From positions 2,029,001 to 2,093,000 of the forward strand of contig NC_009719.1 in the NCBI RefSeq assembly GCF_000017565.1: a DNA stretch of 64,000 bases, read 5' to 3'. The stretch comes from Parvibaculum lavamentivorans DS-1. GTDB lineage: Bacteria; Pseudomonadota; Alphaproteobacteria; Parvibaculales; Parvibaculaceae. The position numbers were made by a program, and so were the translations under genes. Position 1 is the stretch's first letter; each line of letters starts with the position of its first letter. Positions 41,109-50,720 of the stretch are shown here, in pieces. The notes beneath the pieces were generated by a model. The model saw only the letters and a list, made by a program, of their open reading frames with translations, was not told the origin of the DNA and made no database searches.

Positions 41109-42380
41109 ATGACACGTGGCAAAGCACGCGTTGCATCCCTGGCTGCGGGGATTTTGATGGCGTCTGCCTTCGCGGCCGACGCCCAGGAAGCCGAGGCAAA
41201 TCTTGTTGATGCGCGCGGCCAGAGCGTCATGGAGCGGGAGCGTCCCGGTTACGATGCCGCCGGCATCCGCGCAGGCGGCTTCATGGTTTATCCCGAAGCC
41301 TCCATCTCGGGCGCCTTTAACGACAACATCTACGCGCTGCCCGGCAACGAGACGGATGATTTCATCACCACCGTTGCCGCCCGCGTCAATGCGAACTCCA
41401 CCTGGAGCCGCCATGCAATCAGCCTGCGGGCCGGTGTTGCGCAGGATTTCTACGCCGACAATACCGACGAGAACCGTTTCAACTGGAATGTCGGCGTCGG
41501 CGGCCGGCTCGATGTGACGCGCGACACCTCGATCAATGCGAATGCGGGTTATGCCGTGCTTCATGAAGATCGCGGCGATCCGAATGCGCCTGCAGCGGCT
41601 GACGAACCCATTGAATACACGCTCTTCAATGCGGCGGCCGGCATCCAGCACAGGTTCAACCGGATCAGCGTGGGCCTCGATGGCGAATATCTCAGCTATG
41701 ATTTCGACAACGCCGTTACCACGGCCGGCGCCCCGATCCTGCAGGATGACCGCGACCGCGAGGAATTCATCCAGCGTCTCCGTCTCGGGTATAATGTCTC
41801 GCCCGATACGCTCGTCTATGTGGAAGGGCAGCTCGATCAGCGCAAATACGACCTGCAGCCGCCCGCCGTCGCCACCAATCGCGACTCCGATGGTCGCCAG
41901 ATCGTCGTCGGTTCGGAATTCCGCCTCACCAATCTCGCGCAGGGTGGCGTCTATGTCGGCTATCAGGAGCGCGAATATGACGATGCCGCGTTCGGCGATA
42001 CGGACGGCATCGCTTATGGCGCCAATGTCGACTGGTTCGTGACGCCGCTTACGACGATCCAGTTCACGGCCGATGCCAGCGTGCAGGAAACCACTGTCGC
42101 CGGCTCTTCCGGCTACGACAGGCAGCAGTTCGGCGTTGGAGTGGACCATGAGCTGCTTCGCAACCTGATCCTGCGCGGCGCCTTGTCCTATGCCAATAAC
42201 GACTACAATGATGCGGCGCGCGAGGACGACATCATCGGTGCGCGGGCGGGTCTCGTCTATCTGCTCAACCGTAATCTCGATCTCGAATTCGGCTACAACT
42301 ACAGTGACCGGGATTCGAGCGTTCCGGCCTTCAGCTATACGCGGAACATCATCGGGCTCACCGTTACCGGCAAGCTCTGA
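41109..42380 (+). CDS. Outer-membrane beta-barrel protein (BBP2 type), polysaccharide export
   Basis: A 423-residue protein with a signal peptide (ending AADAQEAEA) and a barrel of many short amphipathic strands (AGGFMVYPEASISGAFNDNIYA, written here in part as FMVYPEASISG, then SLRAGVAQDFYA, LEFGYNYSDRD). This is the VpsM/BBP2-type barrel found in exopolysaccharide loci of Vibrio, Myxococcus and many alphaproteobacteria. It likely supplies the outer-membrane channel for the short OPX protein encoded upstream. I chose ATG 41109 with GGGAGA upstream; an earlier in-frame start at 41067 would precede the signal peptide with polar residues. Confidence 0.85.
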   Translation: MTRGKARVASLAAGILMASAFAADAQEAEANLVDARGQSVMERERPGYDAAGIRAGGFMVYPEASISGAFNDNIYALPGNETDDFITTVAARVNANSTWSRHAISLRAGVAQDFYADNTDENRFNWNVGVGGRLDVTRDTSINANAGYAVLHEDRGDPNAPAAADEPIEYTLFNAAAGIQHRFNRISVGLDGEYLSYDFDNAVTTAGAPILQDDRDREEFIQRLRLGYNVSPDTLVYVEGQLDQRKYDLQPPAVATNRDSDGRQIVVGSEFRLTNLAQGGVYVGYQEREYDDAAFGDTDGIAYGANVDWFVTPLTTIQFTADASVQETTVAGSSGYDRQQFGVGVDHELLRNLILRGALSYANNDYNDAAREDDIIGARAGLVYLLNRNLDLEFGYNYSDRDSSVPAFSYTRNIIGLTVTGKL

Positions 42381-42405
42381 ACAGCTGGCTTAGCCGGACG
42401 AAGAT

Positions 42406-42447
42406 ACAGGGGGCAGGCAAGGCGAAAGCCTCGGCCTGCCCTGTCTG
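42406..42447 (+). terminator. Probable terminator after the barrel gene
   Basis: ACAGG plus GGGCAGGC (42406-42418) pairs with GCCTGCCCTGT (42434-42444) leaving a small bulge, with an inner GGC-GAAA-GCC hairpin. TCTGTTT follows. It sits 26 bp after the barrel stop and would separate that gene from the autokinase operon. The U-tract is imperfect. Confidence 0.55.
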
Positions 42448-42537
42448 TTTGAGGGCCGGTAGTGACGGCTCCGCATAGGAACAAGAAACGGGCGTGTGTA
42501 TGCTAGTGTTTGAGGCTGCGGATATGGGAATTCGGCG

Positions 42538-44808
42538 ATGAATGCACCGGTTAAAGGCGCGTCGGCCAGGTCCGCCGGCGGTTCCCCCGACGGCCCGTCC
42601 GGGGCGCTCGACGACGGAATTCTCTCGCTGGACATTTCCGGTGTCGTGCGCGGCCTGCGTAAACGGCTGGGCATGATCGCCGGCATTACCGTCGTCCTGA
42701 CGGCGCTGGTTGCTCTCGCCGTTTCCCAGATGACACCCCTCTACACCGGCGAAACCGTCATACTGCTCAGCAATCAGCAGATGCAGGTGGTCGACATCGA
42801 ATCCGTGATGTCGGGCCGCACGAGCGAGGCCGCCGCCATCGACAGCGAAGTTCAGGTTCTTCAGTCGCGCAACCTGATCCGCCGGGTGGTCGAGGATCTG
42901 AACCTGGTTGAGGATCCCGAGCTCAACTGGCGCCTTGCGGAGCCGTCGCCGTGGCGCTGGGCAAACCCCGGCTACTGGATGAGGCTGGCGATGAGGGCGA
43001 TTTCTCCCTCGGCGCCGGAAGCCGAAGATGCGCCGGAAGCCGAAGAGCGGCCGGAAGAAGCTGTCATCAGCGCCGTTCTCAGCCGGATGACGGTTCTGCG
43101 CCGTGGCGCCACCTATGTGATCGAACTCACCTTCGAATCCGAGAGCCCCGAAAAGGCGGCACGGATCGCCAATGCCATCGCGGATGCCTATGTTGTCGAT
43201 CAGCTTGAGGCCAAGTTCGATGCGACGAAACAGGCCAATGAATGGCTGTCGCGCCGTCTCGACGATCTTCGGGTGCAGGTCTCCGAGGCAGAGCGCGCCG
43301 TGGAAATCTACCGTACCCAGCACGGGCTGGAGCAGGCATCCGGCCTCACCGTCGGTGAGCAGCAATTGTCGGAACTCAACGCCCAGTTGATTCTCGCGCG
43401 TGCGGCGCTGGTCGAGGCGAGGGCCAAATATTCCCGGGCGCGGCAGATCCGCAGCCAGGGTGGCAGCATCGAAAGCGTGGCGGACGTGCTCCAGTCGACC
43501 ACGATCTCCGGCCTTCGCCAGAAACAGGCGGAGCTTGCGCGCGAAAAGGCCAATCTCTCCGCGAAATACGGTCCCCGGCATCCGGCGATCATCAATATCG
43601 AAGCGCAGCAGGCGGATATCGGCTCCCAGATCGGCGCCGAAGTCGGGCGCATCATCGAGAGCATCGCGAACAATGTGTCGGTGGCGGAAACGCGCGTGAC
43701 GGCGCTTGAGGAAAGCCTCAGGCAGATCAAGGGCGACGCGGGCACGGACAATCAGGCGCTCATCCAGCTACGCGAACTCGAGCGAGAGGCGGCGTCGAGC
43801 CGTACCGTCTACGAGGCCTTCCTGAACCGCTTCAAGGAAACTTCCGAGCAGCAGGGCCTCCAGACGCCCGACACGCGGATCATTTCCGCCGCCATCGCTT
43901 CCTCCCGGCCCTCCTATCCGAACACCAAGCGCTTTGTCGGCATCGGCTTCGTTCTCGCGCTGTTCATCGCCATTGGCATCGCCCTTCTGGTCGAGCATTT
44001 CGATAATGCAATCCAGAGCGGGTCGGATATCGAGCAGGCGCTCGATCTGCCCCATCTGGTTTCGCTTCCCGTTGTGCCTTCCGAGAAGGGGGCGGACGGC
44101 AAGATCATGCCGCCGCATGACTATCTCCTCGCCAAACCGCTATCGGCTTTCTCTGAATCCCTGCGCAGTCTCCGCAGCGCGCTCCAATTGTCCAATGTCG
44201 ACAATCCGCCCAAGCTGATCCTTTTCACCTCCGCGCTGCCGAGCGAGGGCAAGACCACCACCTCGGCAAGCTTTGCCCGCGCGGCGGCGGCGTCCGGGCT
44301 GAAGGTCGTTCTGATCGATTGCGACCTGCGGCATCCCTCGGTCCACCGCACCTTCGGCCTCGCCCGGCCGCAAGAGGGGCTCGTCGAACTTCTGGCGGAA
44401 CGTCTCGAAGTTTCGGCGGTCGTCGTGAAGGATCCGAAATCCGACCTCGACATCATTCCGATCGCGGCCGGCACGGCCAATCCGCCCGACGTTCTCGGCT
44501 CCTCGCAAATGAAGCTGCTTCTGCAGCGTCTGGCGGATAGCTACGATCTGGTCGTGCTGGACAGCGCGCCGATCCTGCCGGTCTCGGATTCGCGCGTTCT
44601 CTCCCGGCTTGTCGACGAGACGGTGTTTGTCGTCCGCTGGGCGACGACTCCCCGCGATGCGGCGCAGACCGCGGTGAAAGAGCTCCGGCGCTACGAAGCC
44701 AATATCGCCGGCGTGGTTCTCGCCATTGTCGACACGGCCAAGCAGGCCCGCTACGGCTATGGCGATGGCGGCTATTACGGCCGCTACAGCAAGTACTATG
44801 TCAACTGA
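42538..44808 (+). CDS. Polysaccharide co-polymerase / tyrosine autokinase (Wzc/ExoP/HfsA-like)
   Basis: A 756-residue inner-membrane protein: Wzz domain with first helix at about residues 42-65, a long periplasmic coiled coil (residues about 200-400, QLEAKFDATKQANEWLSRR onward), second helix near 465-485, then a cytosolic BY-kinase domain with Walker A PSEGKTTTS (Lys572), Walker A' VVLIDCDLRHPS and VLDSAPILPVSDS. It ends in a tyrosine cluster with seven Tyr (RYGYGDGGYYGRYSKYY), the autophosphorylation tail. It controls chain length and export of the exopolysaccharide. The next gene's start overlaps its end by 11 bp. Confidence 0.95.
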   Translation: MNAPVKGASARSAGGSPDGPSGALDDGILSLDISGVVRGLRKRLGMIAGITVVLTALVALAVSQMTPLYTGETVILLSNQQMQVVDIESVMSGRTSEAAAIDSEVQVLQSRNLIRRVVEDLNLVEDPELNWRLAEPSPWRWANPGYWMRLAMRAISPSAPEAEDAPEAEERPEEAVISAVLSRMTVLRRGATYVIELTFESESPEKAARIANAIADAYVVDQLEAKFDATKQANEWLSRRLDDLRVQVSEAERAVEIYRTQHGLEQASGLTVGEQQLSELNAQLILARAALVEARAKYSRARQIRSQGGSIESVADVLQSTTISGLRQKQAELAREKANLSAKYGPRHPAIINIEAQQADIGSQIGAEVGRIIESIANNVSVAETRVTALEESLRQIKGDAGTDNQALIQLRELEREAASSRTVYEAFLNRFKETSEQQGLQTPDTRIISAAIASSRPSYPNTKRFVGIGFVLALFIAIGIALLVEHFDNAIQSGSDIEQALDLPHLVSLPVVPSEKGADGKIMPPHDYLLAKPLSAFSESLRSLRSALQLSNVDNPPKLILFTSALPSEGKTTTSASFARAAAASGLKVVLIDCDLRHPSVHRTFGLARPQEGLVELLAERLEVSAVVVKDPKSDLDIIPIAAGTANPPDVLGSSQMKLLLQRLADSYDLVVLDSAPILPVSDSRVLSRLVDETVFVVRWATTPRDAAQTAVKELRRYEANIAGVVLAIVDTAKQARYGYGDGGYYGRYSKYYVN

Positions 44809-45526
44809 CGGACGATCGCGGCGGATCGCGGCGGGTCTTTCCGTCGCAGCCGGCCTTCTACTGGTCGCTCTCGCCCTTCCGCGCGCCGCTGCCTATGGCA
44901 TGATTGCGGCTGACGGCGGCATCGCGCAGGCGGCGATGAGGGCGCAGAAGCCCTTGTCCGCCGATCGGCTGCTCGCCGCCCGGGACCGCTATTCGGCGGC
45001 TCATTCCCTTCATCCCTCGGACGGCAATATCGCGCTCGATCTCGGCAGGCTGGACCTTCGCCATGCTCATGCGGCCGGGGATCGGGACGGGATGGCGGCG
45101 GCGGAGGCCGAGATGCGCGATGCGGCCGCTTCCATGCCCAATAATACCTTTGTCTGGACCGAGCTTGCCCGGACCGCCTTGTTGCGCGATGCGCCGGCGG
45201 AGCGGGCATCGGCCTATCTCCGTCTGTCCTGGCTCACGGGGCGCTTCGAGAGATCGGCGATGCGGGTCCGGCCTGCCGTCGCGCTCGCCTATTGGGACAG
45301 TCTGTCCGCCGATTTGCAGCGCATGACGCGGCAGGATATCGAGCGGATGTGGGAGGACAGAACGCTGCGGCGGCAGCTCCGCCTTCTCTATCTATCGCTC
45401 GATTATCCCGAACGCGTCCGCTTTCTTGACGTCGCTTTCGGCGAGAAAGAAAAGCGGAATGCTTTCTTTCGCTACACGCTGTGGAAGGCCGGGCTGACGA
45501 AGGAACTGGAACGCCTGCCCCGCTAA
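44798..45526 (+). CDS. Membrane-anchored TPR-like protein of polysaccharide locus
   Basis: A 242-residue protein starting inside the autokinase tail (ATG 44798). One N-terminal hydrophobic segment (IAAGLSVAAGLLLVALALP) is followed by alpha-helical, TPR-like repeats (LLAARDRYSAAHSLHPSDGNI, LARTALLRDAPAERASAYLR). Such small helical proteins often accompany O-antigen polymerases in alphaproteobacterial loci. Translational coupling to the autokinase suggests they work together. No specific family assigned. The 3' end overlaps the convergent polymerase gene by four bases. Confidence 0.75.
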   Translation: MSTDGRSRRIAAGLSVAAGLLLVALALPRAAAYGMIAADGGIAQAAMRAQKPLSADRLLAARDRYSAAHSLHPSDGNIALDLGRLDLRHAHAAGDRDGMAAAEAEMRDAAASMPNNTFVWTELARTALLRDAPAERASAYLRLSWLTGRFERSAMRVRPAVALAYWDSLSADLQRMTRQDIERMWEDRTLRRQLRLLYLSLDYPERVRFLDVAFGEKEKRNAFFRYTLWKAGLTKELERLPR

Positions 45527-46941
45527 CGCGGGCTGCGGCTGCCTGCCTTCGGCCAGGACTGGCTCATCGCGAAGCCCATGATGAAGGCATAGAGCACCGA
45601 GACGGCGGGCATTTGCAGGCTGAAATCGAAAAAGGCATGCAGGCCGACAAGCACCGTCGCCGCCACGCCGATTGCGGGGCCCGTGCGGTCGCGCCGCCGC
45701 CGCCACAGGCCGCGCAGCGCCTCGGCCGCGAGCAGCAGGATCGACAGGTTGAGCGCGATGGCGGCGGGGAGGCCGAGTTCCAGTGCGTTTTCCAGATAGT
45801 CGTTATGCGCCTTGTCCCAATAGAATTGCGTCGGCAGGCCTTCGGGCCGGTAGGCGGTGAAGACTTCCCGATAGGTGCCGTAGCCCGTTCCCTTCCAGGG
45901 CGCCGTCGCCACAGCGTCCATGGTCGCCGCATAGACGATGCCCCGGTCGTTCGTGGCGAGGTTCGCGTCCGCCCGTGCGATGCGGTCGGCGAAGAGCCCG
46001 CCATTGACCGCGAAGATCGCCGCCATGAGGGCGGCGACAAGCGCCCCGGCCGCCGCCGCGTGGCTCGTCCGCAATGTCCCTCCGCCCGCGAAGGCCAGCA
46101 TGAGAACGCCGAGCGCCGCCATCGAACTCACGATGCCCGCGCGCGATCCCGTCAGAACCAGCGCCGTCATCAGCGCCAGCGTCGCGATGGTGCGGATGAG
46201 CGACTGGCTGAACATCGCCTCCGCGACAAGCGCCATGCGCTGGCGGGCTGGCCGCTCCAGCGTCAGCAGGTGGCGGAAACCGTTGATGAACCAGGCCACC
46301 GCGCAGAGCAGGGCGAGCCCCGCAAAGGTCGCGAAGGAGTTGCGGTTCACGAAGGTCGCGCTGAGCGCCTCGTGATAGTCCCATTTCCGCCAGATCAGGA
46401 TCCAGTTGTTGCCGGAGAAATAGACCGCGATGCCGTAAAGCGCGTAGGCCGCGCCGATGAAGGCGACGGCGGCGAGTGCTACGCGCGCATTGCCGTCATG
46501 CCGCGTCAGCTGCAGCGACAGCCAGAAGACGGCCGCATAGGAGAGAAGCCGCATCAGGCCGGACAAGGTGGCCGCCGGGTTCACCGACAGGCTGGCGGCG
46601 AGCGGTTCGCCCAGCGCCGCCGCGGCTTCGGTCCAGATCGGGTCCGCCCAGCTCGCGGGCATGATGGGCAGCGCCTGCACCGCGATCCACGCCGCCACCG
46701 CGCCGAACAGGATCAGCGGCAGGCGGAGCTTTGCGGGCGAAACGGCGATGCGCCCTCCAATCGCGATATGCGCGCCCCAGCCGATCAGCAGCAGGCCCGC
46801 CCCCAGCGCCAGCAGCGCCGCCGGCAGCGGCCGGTTGCTCGCCAGCGGCAAGGGCGCCAGCGCCACAAGCGCGATCAGCCCCCGGAAGAGCCACCGCTCG
46901 GCGGCCGCTCCGCGCGCGTCCTTCGCCGCCGCCTCGCTCAT
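45523..46941 (-). CDS. O-antigen ligase/polymerase family membrane protein (Wzy/WaaL-like), copy 1
   Basis: A 472-residue polytopic membrane protein with about 11-12 helices and the large periplasmic loop of the Wzy_C family (GSRAGIVSSMAALGVLML, WKGTGYGTYREVFTAYRP, KAHNDYLENALELGLPAA). The Arg and the H-N-D-Y-L-E motif are conserved ligase features. It joins or polymerises sugar repeat units at the periplasmic face. It is in a two-gene minus-strand operon, overlapping the acyltransferase gene by four bases. Whether it is ligase or polymerase cannot be decided from sequence. Confidence 0.9.
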   Translation of the reverse strand: MSEAAAKDARGAAAERWLFRGLIALVALAPLPLASNRPLPAALLALGAGLLLIGWGAHIAIGGRIAVSPAKLRLPLILFGAVAAWIAVQALPIMPASWADPIWTEAAAALGEPLAASLSVNPAATLSGLMRLLSYAAVFWLSLQLTRHDGNARVALAAVAFIGAAYALYGIAVYFSGNNWILIWRKWDYHEALSATFVNRNSFATFAGLALLCAVAWFINGFRHLLTLERPARQRMALVAEAMFSQSLIRTIATLALMTALVLTGSRAGIVSSMAALGVLMLAFAGGGTLRTSHAAAAGALVAALMAAIFAVNGGLFADRIARADANLATNDRGIVYAATMDAVATAPWKGTGYGTYREVFTAYRPEGLPTQFYWDKAHNDYLENALELGLPAAIALNLSILLLAAEALRGLWRRRRDRTGPAIGVAATVLVGLHAFFDFSLQMPAVSVLYAFIMGFAMSQSWPKAGSRSPR

Positions 46942-48965
46942 CCCCTGCCTCCCCGCCGCCGCCCTTCGATGAGGACGGCAATGCCCGGCGCGTGGCTCCG
47001 CGATGCGAGGTAGCTCATGTGATGTTCGTCGCGCACCACGATATGCCCGTCAAAGGTCGCATGGCAGAAGGCGCCCTCGCAGAACTTCTCCCAGCCCTGA
47101 TAGACGAGGACGCCCTCATCCTTCGCCGCGATGTCCGCGAGTACCGCGTGGGCGGGCGAGAGCATCGCTTCCTCATAGGCGCGGGGCACCTTGCATATCT
47201 CCCTGTCGTTCTTTTGCAGGAAGCGTTGGCGGATGACGCAGTCGCCGCCGCCATTCGGATAGACCGGTGCTTGTCCGAGCAGCACCACCCTCTTGCCCGC
47301 GCCGCGCAGGGCTGAGACGAGGCTCTGGAGGCCTTCGGCGAATTCGCGATAGGTCTCGGGTGCGGCCGGCGCGCGGGCGGCAACGGCTTCCCGGTCGGTC
47401 GTTGCATTCGACCAGAAGCCGGCAATGAAGACGGTGTCGATCCTCTCCATGCCGGCGAGCTTCGCGACGGCATTCTTCATGAAGGCGCGGCAGGAGCCGT
47501 CCGAATTGCCTTCGAGGATGCCGGTTGAAAGCGGTTCTGCCTCGAGAAGCGGCGTGCAGGCGGATTTCGTCCATTGCAGCGCGCCGAAGCCGCGCTCCTT
47601 GCCCGCCGCGTCGATGGCCGCGGCGTAGGAACCGGCATGGGAATCGCCGAGCAGCACCATGCGCGCTTCCGCCTCGCTGCCCGCGCCGAGCAGGCAGCCG
47701 TGCCCGCGCGGTTCCACCGCCTTGTTCGCATCCACCACGCATCCCTTCGGCCCGCGCGCGGGAACGTCGTGTTCCCGCTCCGCGATCAGCGTCGCCTCGC
47801 TCGCGCGTCCCGGCCAGCCGTCGCGTATATCGGTCGCAATGCCGGCGGCGAAGAGAAGGGCGAGTGTCGCAAGCGCCGTGCCGATGATGCGGCTGCGGGT
47901 TCGCGTCGTGGCGCTGTGCCCGCGAAAGGGTTTTTCGATGAAGTGCCAGCTCGCCACCGACACGGCGAGAATGACCGCCAGCGCCAGCGCGATTTCCACC
48001 GGTGTCAATGCGCGGGAGAGATAGATTTTCGTATAGACGAGGATCGGCCAGTGCCAGAGGTAAAGCGAATAGGAGATGAGCCCGATAAAGACCACCGGCC
48101 GCCAGGAAAGAAGCCGCCCCGCCGCGGTCGTCTCGTGCCGCCCGGAGATGATGATGAGCGCCGCGCCGAGGCAGGGAAAGAGAGCCGTGAGGCCGGGAAA
48201 GATCGTCTGTCCACTGACATAGATGAAGCAGGGCGCGATGGCGAGCGCCAGTCCCGCCCATGCCAGGCCTTCATTCGTCCTGCGTTCGAATACAGGCATA
48301 AAGCCGAGCGCAATGACGGCACCCATCAGCAACTCCCAGGCGCGCAGCGGCGAGTAATAGAATGCCGCCATCGGGCTCGCCACCGCCGCGTAGCAGGCAA
48401 GGGCGAAGGAGCCCCCCAGCGCAAGCCAGACAAGCGCGCGGCGGAAAGGCAGAAAGAAAGACGTCGCCAGCAGCGCCATGGCGAGCGGCCAGAGCAAATA
48501 GAATTGCTCCTCGACCGACAGCGACCATGTATGCAGCAGCGGGTTGTCGCCCGCCGCCGGCGCGAAATAATCGGTCTCCATCCTGAAATAGAAATTGGAC
48601 ACGAAGGCCGCCGTGGAGGCGAGCCTCGCCCCGTAATTCTCCATCTCGCCCGGCGGCAGGATGAACCAGGCGGCGAGGGAGGCGGCAATGGCCGCGGCGG
48701 CATAGGCCGGCAGGATGCGGCGGATGCGCCGGTCGTAGAAATTCAGCAGCGAAAAGCGCTTCTCCGCGACCTCGTCAAAGAGAATGCGGGTAATCAGATA
48801 GCCCGATATGACGAAGAAAATATCGACCCCGACAAAGCCGCCGGTGATGCCCGGCACGCCCGCATGGTAAAGAACCACGGACAGCACCGCGATGCACCGA
48901 AGACCATCGATGTCCCGGCGGTATTTCAGGCCGGGGCTGCCGGTAGCGGGGGCGCTGAACGACAT
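46938..48965 (-). CDS. OafA-type acyltransferase with C-terminal SGNH domain
   Basis: A 675-residue protein. The N-terminal acyltransferase-3 domain has about ten helices and YRRDIDGLRCIAVLSVVLYH, with the active-site His, FFVISGYLI, and HTWSLSVEEQFYLLWPL. The C-terminal periplasmic SGNH domain (from about residue 420) has MVLLGDSHAGSY with nucleophile Ser and the late DEHHMSY catalytic DxxH. It probably adds acetyl or similar groups to the exopolysaccharide. Its first codon (48965) lies about 150 bp from the divergent flippase gene, so the promoters share 48966-49118. Confidence 0.93.
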   Translation of the reverse strand: MSFSAPATGSPGLKYRRDIDGLRCIAVLSVVLYHAGVPGITGGFVGVDIFFVISGYLITRILFDEVAEKRFSLLNFYDRRIRRILPAYAAAAIAASLAAWFILPPGEMENYGARLASTAAFVSNFYFRMETDYFAPAAGDNPLLHTWSLSVEEQFYLLWPLAMALLATSFFLPFRRALVWLALGGSFALACYAAVASPMAAFYYSPLRAWELLMGAVIALGFMPVFERRTNEGLAWAGLALAIAPCFIYVSGQTIFPGLTALFPCLGAALIIISGRHETTAAGRLLSWRPVVFIGLISYSLYLWHWPILVYTKIYLSRALTPVEIALALAVILAVSVASWHFIEKPFRGHSATTRTRSRIIGTALATLALLFAAGIATDIRDGWPGRASEATLIAEREHDVPARGPKGCVVDANKAVEPRGHGCLLGAGSEAEARMVLLGDSHAGSYAAAIDAAGKERGFGALQWTKSACTPLLEAEPLSTGILEGNSDGSCRAFMKNAVAKLAGMERIDTVFIAGFWSNATTDREAVAARAPAAPETYREFAEGLQSLVSALRGAGKRVVLLGQAPVYPNGGGDCVIRQRFLQKNDREICKVPRAYEEAMLSPAHAVLADIAAKDEGVLVYQGWEKFCEGAFCHATFDGHIVVRDEHHMSYLASRSHAPGIAVLIEGRRRGGRG

Positions 48966-49118
48966 GGAGCGGGAGCCTTCTGGACGGTGCCGGGGAAAAG
49001 CAGAAGCGGGGCCGGGTGCGGCACCATCATTGCAAGAGAATCTTCGCCAAACCAGCGCGATATGATCCGCCCATTCGGATAGTATCGCAGCAGCGGCGTT
49101 TTAAAAGGGGTCCGGATC

Positions 49119-50681
49119 TTGAGCTTCGATGATGGCGAGCGGCCGGGTGCCGGAAAGGAAACCGGCGGCGCCGAGCCCGCCCGGCACAAGCCGGGCACCC
49201 TTGTGCAGAAATCATTGACGGGTGCCTTCTGGACCTTCGGCGGCTCCGTCGTCCAGGCGGTCATGAAGATGCTGGTCCTCGCCGTTCTGGCGCGCCTGCT
49301 GACACCGCATGATTTCGGCGTGGTCGGCGCGGCGATGGTCGTGGTCGGCCTGCTCAACATATTCACGCAGCTCGGCGTCGGCCCGGCCATTGTCCAGCGG
49401 GTGGATTTGACCGACACGCATATAAAGACCGGCCAGACGCTCTCTCTCGCCATGGGTTTCATCACCGGCGCCATCTTCTATTTCTCGGCGCCCGCCATCG
49501 AAGGCTTCTTCCGCATCGACGGGGTTGCCGATGTGGTCCGCGTGCTGGCTTTCGTTTTTCCGCTGAAGGGCATGGCGATCGTCGCAGAGGGCCTTCTCCA
49601 GCGCAACATGCGCTTCCGCGACATGGCCGCCGTTGAATCCGCCAGCTATATTTTCGGCTATGCGCCGGCGGCCATCGTGCTTGCCGCGCTCGGCTGGGGG
49701 GCGGAGGCGCTTGCCATCGGCCTTCTGGCGCAGGCATTCCTGCTGCGCGTCGCCTATCGCTTTCTGGTCCGGCAGAAATTTTCGCTGGCGCTGGATAGCG
49801 GCGCGATGAAGCAATTGCTGAATTATGGCGGCGGCCACACGCTGGCGCGGCTCGGCAATTTCTCCGCCCTCAATGCGGATAATCTGGTCGTCGGCCGCTG
49901 GCTGGGGGCAGAGGCGCTCGGCATCTATGCGCGCTCCTATCAACTTATCATGCAGCCTGCCAATCTTTTCGGCACCGTGGTCGACAAGGTGCTCTTCCCG
50001 GCCATGGCGAGCGTGCAGGATGACAAGGAGCGCCTCGCCCGCGCCTATGAGCGGCTTACCGGCGTCGTGGCGATGATAACCCTGCCATTGAGCTTTGTGC
50101 TGATCGTCCTCGCGGATGAACTGATCCTCACGGTTCTCGGCGGGCAGTGGGGCGGCGTCGTCCTGCCGTTCCAGATTCTGGTTGTCACGCTGGTTTTCCG
50201 CACGGCCTACAAATTGGGGGACTCCTTGTGGCGTGCGGTAGGGGCGACTTATCGCGGAGCGGCTCGTCAGTGGACATATGCTGCCGCAGTGCTAGCCGGG
50301 GCGGCGTTTGGGCAGTTTTGGGGCATATCCGGCGTGGCCACTGGTGTAGGAATTGCAATTGCGGTGAACTTCTGGCTTACGCTGCTGATGTGTCGCAAGC
50401 TGATTAATATATCGCTCAAGAAGATCGGTGGGGCCTTGTTGCGTCATTTCGCCATCGCCCTTGCGGTGGGGGGTATAGCGCTGGCAGGCAAGCTTGCAAT
50501 GTTGGAGTTTGGAGTTTCGGGGCCCGTCATACTGGTTGTAACCGGAGCCCTTTTGGCGGTATGCGCAATGTTGGCGTATCGTTTTTTAATAAGCATCTTC
50601 GGTGCCGAGGGCGAGTGGCTCAGAGATGTTGTTGTCGAAAAAATAAGTAAGAGAAAACGCTCCAGGACATTTGGGCGGTAG
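49119..50681 (+). CDS. Wzx-type lipid-linked oligosaccharide flippase (MOP/RfbX family)
   Basis: A 520-residue polytopic membrane protein with about 12-14 helices and the family features LTGAFWTFGGSVVQAVMKML, LARLLTPHDFGVVGAAMV and NADNLVVGRWLGAEALGIYARSY (seen in short pieces). It flips undecaprenyl-linked repeat units to the periplasm. The start is a TTG with AAAAGGGG about 10 bases before; no better ATG fits the N-terminus. Codon use and GC drop sharply within the gene from about 50210 to the end (GTA, TTG, ACT, ATA codons appear), continuing into the next gene. This suggests a recombination junction inside the gene. Confidence 0.9.
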   Translation: MSFDDGERPGAGKETGGAEPARHKPGTLVQKSLTGAFWTFGGSVVQAVMKMLVLAVLARLLTPHDFGVVGAAMVVVGLLNIFTQLGVGPAIVQRVDLTDTHIKTGQTLSLAMGFITGAIFYFSAPAIEGFFRIDGVADVVRVLAFVFPLKGMAIVAEGLLQRNMRFRDMAAVESASYIFGYAPAAIVLAALGWGAEALAIGLLAQAFLLRVAYRFLVRQKFSLALDSGAMKQLLNYGGGHTLARLGNFSALNADNLVVGRWLGAEALGIYARSYQLIMQPANLFGTVVDKVLFPAMASVQDDKERLARAYERLTGVVAMITLPLSFVLIVLADELILTVLGGQWGGVVLPFQILVVTLVFRTAYKLGDSLWRAVGATYRGAARQWTYAAAVLAGAAFGQFWGISGVATGVGIAIAVNFWLTLLMCRKLINISLKKIGGALLRHFAIALAVGGIALAGKLAMLEFGVSGPVILVVTGALLAVCAMLAYRFLISIFGAEGEWLRDVVVEKISKRKRSRTFGR

Positions 50682-50720
50682 CGTAGCGCGAATTTTTTAA
50701 AGCAAAACAGTGGGGCTCAT

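Noticed and set aside
45481-47013. 510-codon plus-strand open frame opposite the O-antigen ligase gene
   Set aside because: Very high Arg/Gln/Gly content and no membrane or enzyme motifs; the minus-strand ligase is clear.
47574-49082. 502-codon plus-strand open frame opposite the acyltransferase gene
   Set aside because: Antisense to a protein with intact acyltransferase and SGNH motifs.
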